Source: Agapanthus africanus (Eukaryota > Streptophyta > Magnoliopsida > Asparagales > Amaryllidaceae). From it: 64,000 nucleotides of DNA. Position 1 is the stretch's first letter. Each line of letters starts with the position of its first letter. Location of the stretch: contig CM057338.1 in NCBI GenBank assembly GCA_030015575.1, forward strand, positions 633,632,189-633,696,188, read 5' to 3'. This document shows, one piece after another, positions 58,825-64,000 of the stretch. A program made the translations under genes and the position numbers. Below the pieces are notes generated by a model that was not told the DNA's origin, did no database searches, and saw only the letters and a list, made by a program, of their open reading frames with translations.

Positions 58825-60715
58825 TAGTGAAACTTGTGAAGAAAACACCCAAAACCACTTGGCAAGAGGTAGAGGATGAAGAAATAGGAGGTGGGTTCAC
58901 TTTAGATTTGGATTTCTCTCACTAGATCTCAAGTTGCCATTAATGGCATCTAGGTTTCTCACTTGAAGAAGAAGAAGAAGATGATAGAATTGTTATGCTA
59001 AGTTGTATGTAAAATGAATAATAAATCAATTCTTATCATCTTCTAACCATGGTCAAGTGTAGAGAATAGACCATGGTTAGTGGGAGTGGTTAGGGTTAAG
59101 CAAGGAGACAAAATGGCATCATTAGTAAAAGCTTCATGAAGCTTCACCACTCTTCATGATAAGATGAAACCATTTTGTTTTGATAAATCCATTTAAATAA
59201 ATAATAAATGGATAAAATAATAAGTGAATAAAATATTAACCCTAACCACTTGCATAACCATGGTTGCATTCTATACACAAAGCCAAAACAACATGCATCA
59301 TCAAACATGATACATTCAAGTGTACACAAAACATATCACATATACAATGTGCACATCAAGTGAGAAAAATCCATTTAAAGTGAACCAATACTAGTTAATG
59401 CAAAGTAATATATCAAATATATAATTATACATTAAATCATTAAATCAACACTTGATTCAATGATCCGGTCATGTCGCACATAACCGACTAGTATTCAATG
59501 CATCGATTCATCGAATCAATGATTCGATAACTAGGTCATATCTCATACAACCAATCGAAACATTAATCGCGAGAATCAAATACGGTATCACATACACGCA
59601 TTGTTCTCGGTCCCGCACATATCTCATATGCACTCCTATTTCGTTTCGCTTGAGCTAGGAAACCTCTGTGTAGGACTCTAAAGACTCGTCAATACGCCGG
59701 TAGCAGATGATGATCATATCAAGCACCCACAAGCCGCAAGCGGTCTGCTAAACGTAACGGCCACCAGGGTATTGAGCGATCAGAAGATCGACGAGCTAGC
59801 CCGCTCACACTCCTGCGAATCCGACCAGTAACACTTACCATACAGTCCGGTCTCTTCGTCTGATATGTCGCATATCAAGTCTAGGGGTGGTAAACGTCAG
59901 ACCCCAATAACCCGATAAGTCATGCCGATGTGAGGCTCATAACGGGTCGAGAAACTACTGGTAACACTTACCAGCAAATCTCTGATCAGCCCTGGCCAGG
60001 GACTTCCCTGCTACGGCCAATCGAGCACTGCGCAACATCAACCCCCAATACCGGGAGAGACGAAACCCCTCCTATCGCTCATTGCCTCCATGTGACTCGG
60101 GACTGTGCCCAAAGACCACCGTTTTGCACACCCTCATGGACGTGGTAAGGTGGAGATCAAAGCACAGTGGGAATCACACAAGACTCTATGACGATCTCGG
60201 GTCTACAGACTATCCTGTACAAGTGTCACCTGAGAACTGCCATCTAACGTGAGGTATAATACCATCTGGGAGTTCTCGGCGAGTCCGTCCAGTGTACCCA
60301 GTCTCCACTGAGCACCCGTACACCAACTCTGATGTCAAACACCAATGGATATGGGATCATCCATCGCCTATCTCATGGGTCGAGAAGCGTATATGCTAGT
60401 CTACTCTGGTATATCGATGCCCCGTCTCGATACACCCACGACTAGGGACCTTGAAGGATGTACTTATGGACTACCATGTCCCCACTAGTATGATCTGCAT
60501 CACAGTCCAGGTAGTCAAGTACATATCCTAAGGGCTTTACCAACATGTAACTATAAGACAGTATAAAGAGACTAGTGTACATGTTAAGATAAAGAGTAAC
60601 CAGATAGCATACTATCATATCGAGCAAGAAAGTCAACTCTATATATGTCCAAGCATCCAATATAATATACATCATCTGTACAATACTGGCCTCTAGGGCA
60701 TACATACAACTAACA
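58825..60715 (-). repeat. E6 3' LTR, missing its U5 end
   Basis: 1,891 bp aligning with about 21010-22868 of E2; about 310 bp at the left (U5) are absent because of the junction with E4. Right end CAACTAACA abuts the polypurine tract. Confidence 0.9.
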
Positions 60716-60735
60716 ATCTCCCACTTGCACTAGGG
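60716..60735 (-). other. E6 polypurine tract
   Basis: ATCTCCCACTTGCACTAGGG on plus, same as E1 and E2. Confidence 0.9.
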
Positions 60736-63700
60736 CCAGCTGCTGTAGTATCGCATACCGAGCATCCCGAAGAGTCTCTCAAACTGTATCTGGGGAATGG
60801 CCTTCGTGAGTGGATCCGCGGTGTTGTTCTTCGTGTCAACCCTCCTGACCTCGATCTCCCGGCGATCAACTATCTCCCGGATCAGGTGATACCGCCTCAG
60901 AATATGCCTGGACCGCTGATGGGACCTGGGTTCCTTGGCCAAAGCCACCGCTCCATTGTTATCGCAATACAAAGGTATTAGACGCTCAATGGATGGAACC
61001 ACTCCAAGTTCAGTAATGAACTTCTTGATCCAGACAGCCTCTTTGGCAGCATCGTTGGCAGCGATGTATTCAGCCTCCATCGTCGAGTCTGCCACGGTTT
61101 CCTGCTTTGAACTCTTCCAGCTAACCGCCCCTCCGTAAAGGGTAAAGACAAAGCCCGACTGCGACTTAGAGTCGTCCTTATCACTCTGGAAGATCGAATC
61201 GGTAAAGGACTCCACTTGGAGTTCTCCGTTACCATACACCAAGAACATATCTCTAGTCTTTCGCAAGTACTTGAGAATGCTCTTCACAGCTGTCCAGTGA
61301 TTCTCTCCAGGATCAGCTTGATACCTGCTCACTATACTTAGTGAGTATACTACATCGGGTCTGGTACATAGCATCGCATACATGATAGAGCCTACTGCCG
61401 AAGCATAGGGTATCCCTTGAATGCGAGCTCTCTCCAAATCAGTCTTGGGAGACATCTCTTTGGAGAGAGTGACTCCAGAGATCGTAGGCATGTTCCCACG
61501 CTTGGACTCTTCCATACTAAACCTCTTTAGTATGGTGTCAATGTACCTGGATTGGGACAATCCCAAAATCCGTTTGGATCTATCTCTATAGATCCTAATC
61601 CCCAATATGCAGGAGGCATCACCAAGATCTTTCATTGAGAATCTTTGTGATAAGAAGAGCTTGACCGATTGCAGCATAGGAATATCATTTCCTATCAAGA
61701 GTATGTCGTCCACGTACAATACGAGGAAGACAACCTTACTCTCTGCCACCTTCTTGTAGATACAAGGTTCATCTGGATTTTTGACGTAATCAAACTCTTT
61801 GATAACGACATCAAAGCAGATGTTCTAACTCCGCGATGCTTGCTTTAATCCATAAATGGATTTAAGCAGCTTGCACACCTTCCCGCTGCTCCCACTGTCT
61901 ACGAAGCCCTCTGGCTGAGTCATGTACATGCACTCTTCTAAATCACCATTTAGAAAGGCGGTCTTAACATCCATTTGCCAGATTTCGTAATCATGATAAG
62001 CAGCGATGGCAAGCATGATCCGGATGGATTTAAGCATAGCCACTGGAGAAAAGGTCTCGTCATAGTCCACACCTGGCCTTTGACGAAAATCCTTTGCTAC
62101 AAGTCTAGCTTTGAAAGTCTCCACTTTCCCATCTACACCAAGTTTCTTCTTGAAGATCCACTTGCTCCCAATGGGTTTTACCCCTTCAGGAGCAACTTCC
62201 AAAGTCCATACTTTGTTGGTGTACATGGATTCCATCTCGGACCGCATAGCATCCAGCCATTTCACTGAGTCACCACTCGTGATGGCCTGCTCGAAACTAG
62301 TCGGGTCATCATCTTCCATGATGCAATCCTCGCTTCCACCGTCAATGAGAAAACCGTAGTATCTCTCTGGTGGACGAGAAACCCTACTAGATCGGCGGAG
62401 AGGCTGAGGTTCGTCGGGTACTACTGAATCCTCTGGTTCTACCAAGTCCTCTGTTATAGTTTGTGTCGCTGGAACCTCTTCCAGTTCTACCTCAATGCCA
62501 CCTATCTGTTTCATAAGAAAACCTTTTTCTAAGAAAGTGGCATGCCGAGAAACAAACACTTTTTGTTCCTCGGGATGGTAGAAGATATACCCCTGTGAAT
62601 TTTTGGGATATCCTACAAACTTACATAAGACAGATCTTGCCTCGAGTTTGTCCGGATTTTGTCTTTTGACATAGGCTGGACAACCCCATATCTTAACATA
62701 CTTAAGAGATGGTCTCTTCCCTTTCCATATCTCATATGGAGTGGTAGGCACTGATTTGGTAGGAACCATATTCAATAGGTGTATGGCTGTCTCAAGCGCA
62801 TACCCCCAGAAGGAAATAGGTAACTCAGCTGTACTCATCATTGAACGCACCATATCTAATAGGGTGCGATTCCTTCGTTCCGATACACCGTTGTGCTGTG
62901 GTGTATAAGGTGGAGTAAGCTGAGAGAGAATCCCATTCTCTTTTAGATAATCTTGGAACTCATTGCTCAAGTATTCTCCTCCTCGATCAGATTGAAGGAT
63001 CTTAATACTTTTGCCCGTTTGGTTCTCTACTTCGTGCTTATATTCTCTGAATTTCTCAAAAGCTTCAGACTTGTGTTTCAATAGGAACACATGCCCGTAT
63101 CTAGAGAGATCGTCAGTGAATGTAATGAAGTAGGAAGAACCGTTCCTGGCAAGGGTAGACATGGGACCGCATACATCAGTATGTACCAGTCCTAAGAGTT
63201 CAGTAACTCTTTCTCCGTGTCCACTAAACAGAGCTTTGGTCATTTTTCCTTTGAGACATGAATGGCAAGTATCATAAGATAATAATTCGAACGGATTCAA
63301 ATAACCATCCTTATGTAACTTAGCCAGTCGTGTCGCATTGATATGACCAAGTCTACAATGCCACAAGAAGGATTCGTTCATTTCTGAACTCTTCCTCTTG
63401 TGTGTGTTTTGTATATTGAGGACTGTATTTTGATTTAGAATGAATATGCCATTATGTAGCGAGCCTGATGCAATCAACTTTTGATCTAGAAATATGTTCA
63501 TAACATTTTCCTTTACTACAAAATTATATCCTTCTTTACTCAATAAAGAAACAGATATAATGTTGCACATCATGTTTGGTATATAATAGCACTCATTCAG
63601 AATTATTGTATCACCACTTGGTAATACCAGGTGATATTCGCCAACTGCTTTAGCTGCAACATTTGCACCGTTCCCTACTTGAACGGAATGATCACCTTTT

Positions 63701-64000
63701 CCCAGTTCTCTACCTTTTCGCAGCCCATGTAACATCTTACATATGTGGGGTCCTGATCCGGTATCTAATACCCAGGACGTAGGGTGAACTGAGAAACAGT
63801 TCTCAATGACAAACACACCCGAAGATAATGCATCAACATGCATGTTCTCCGTTTGGGCGGTGTGAGAATCCAGATATTCTCCTGTTTTCTGTTCATTCTT
63901 ATAACACTTATAAGATAGAACGGGTCCAACGTTCCCCTGCACAGTATAACATGCGGGTTCGGTCAATACATCCATATTATTATCTTGATTAAGGCATGAA
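60730..64000 (-). pseudogene. E6 capsid-less gag plus near-intact pol, one nonsense codon
   Basis: Frame open from the window edge; first Met in view at 63975. Counting from it: a zinc-knuckle remnant around residues 21-34 keeps one cysteine, with the other three ligand positions replaced; protease D71-T-G; integrase zinc finger H206, H211, C237, C240; catalytic D267, D330, E366 (D-X35-E); reverse transcriptase D669. A TAG at 61827-61825 replaces a tryptophan (TGG in E4 and E5) after residue 716; the frame continues unbroken through YVDD (near 61713) and the RNase H motif MEAEYIAANDAAKEA to the stop at 60730. As in E1 and E2, essentially no capsid sequence precedes the protease. With one codon different this would be a full pol. 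Confidence 0.92.

Larger units (their letters stand above)
58825..64000 (-). mobile_element. E6: family-A copia element, runs off window
   Basis: Minus-strand element with truncated 3' LTR (58825-60715), polypurine tract (60716-60735) and almost intact pol; gag start, leader and 5' LTR lie beyond the window. LTR and gag remnant place it with E1 and E2, but its pol is far better preserved. Confidence 0.92.

Overview
The window looks like a gene-poor, retrotransposon-packed stretch of a flowering-plant nuclear genome. The evidence is nested Ty1/copia LTR retrotransposons with long (about 1.9-2.2 kb) LTRs, primer-binding sites complementary to initiator tRNA-Met, and Ty3/gypsy LTR remnants. No host gene, structural RNA gene, CRISPR array or organelle segment was recognised. 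The species cannot be named from this sequence. All alignments between copies were made by eye.

Layout. Positions 1-1396 hold unassigned sequence, including a GC-rich array of eight ~59-bp units and three perfect hairpins. From 1417 a plus-strand family-A copia LTR runs to 13801, split by element E3 (3554-13723, minus, target duplication GTTCG). A degenerate GTGCAC-rich tract (13802-14361, resuming at 33703) is split by element E1 (14367-33697, minus, duplication CCCGT). E1 is split by a younger relative, E2 (20665-29531, minus, duplication GATAC). Positions 33801-37289 hold the 3' end and LTR of a Ty3/gypsy element and a second gypsy-like LTR piece. Element E4 (plus, 37290-58824) is split inside its reverse transcriptase by element E5 (43762-55671, minus, duplication AAAAC). 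The left LTR of E5 is split by a solo LTR (43897-45774, duplication GTTTA). E4's 3' LTR is fused at about 58825 to the truncated 3' LTR of element E6 (minus), which runs off the right edge.

Four LTR families share termini (TGTT...TACA), polypurine tract and primer-binding site. They are A (split LTR at 1417, E1, E2, E6), B (E4 and the solo LTR), C (E5) and D (E3). E5 and E6 encode nearly complete protease-integrase-reverse transcriptase-RNase H polyproteins, each stopped by one nonsense codon. E4 carries a frameshift, several stops and a changed YVDD motif. E1, E2 and E3 are badly decayed in pol although their LTR pairs remain very similar, which suggests they were mobilised in trans.

The most interesting signals lie in the long noncoding leaders between primer-binding site and gag. 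(1) All five complete leaders have a GC-rich stem-loop region about 150-300 nt past the primer-binding site, with pairing kept although sequences differ. (2) All five carry three evenly spaced dyads (TTGRC, 3-4 nt, GYCAA) whose central bases are shared within an element but differ between elements. (3) Families A and D also carry a tandem ~140-147-bp unit with hairpins that change in a compensating way. Family A has in addition lost the Gag capsid region and most zinc-knuckle ligands while E6 keeps an almost intact pol. Together these suggest a gag-deficient copia lineage depending on partners for packaging, with structured leader RNA as the candidate cis signal.
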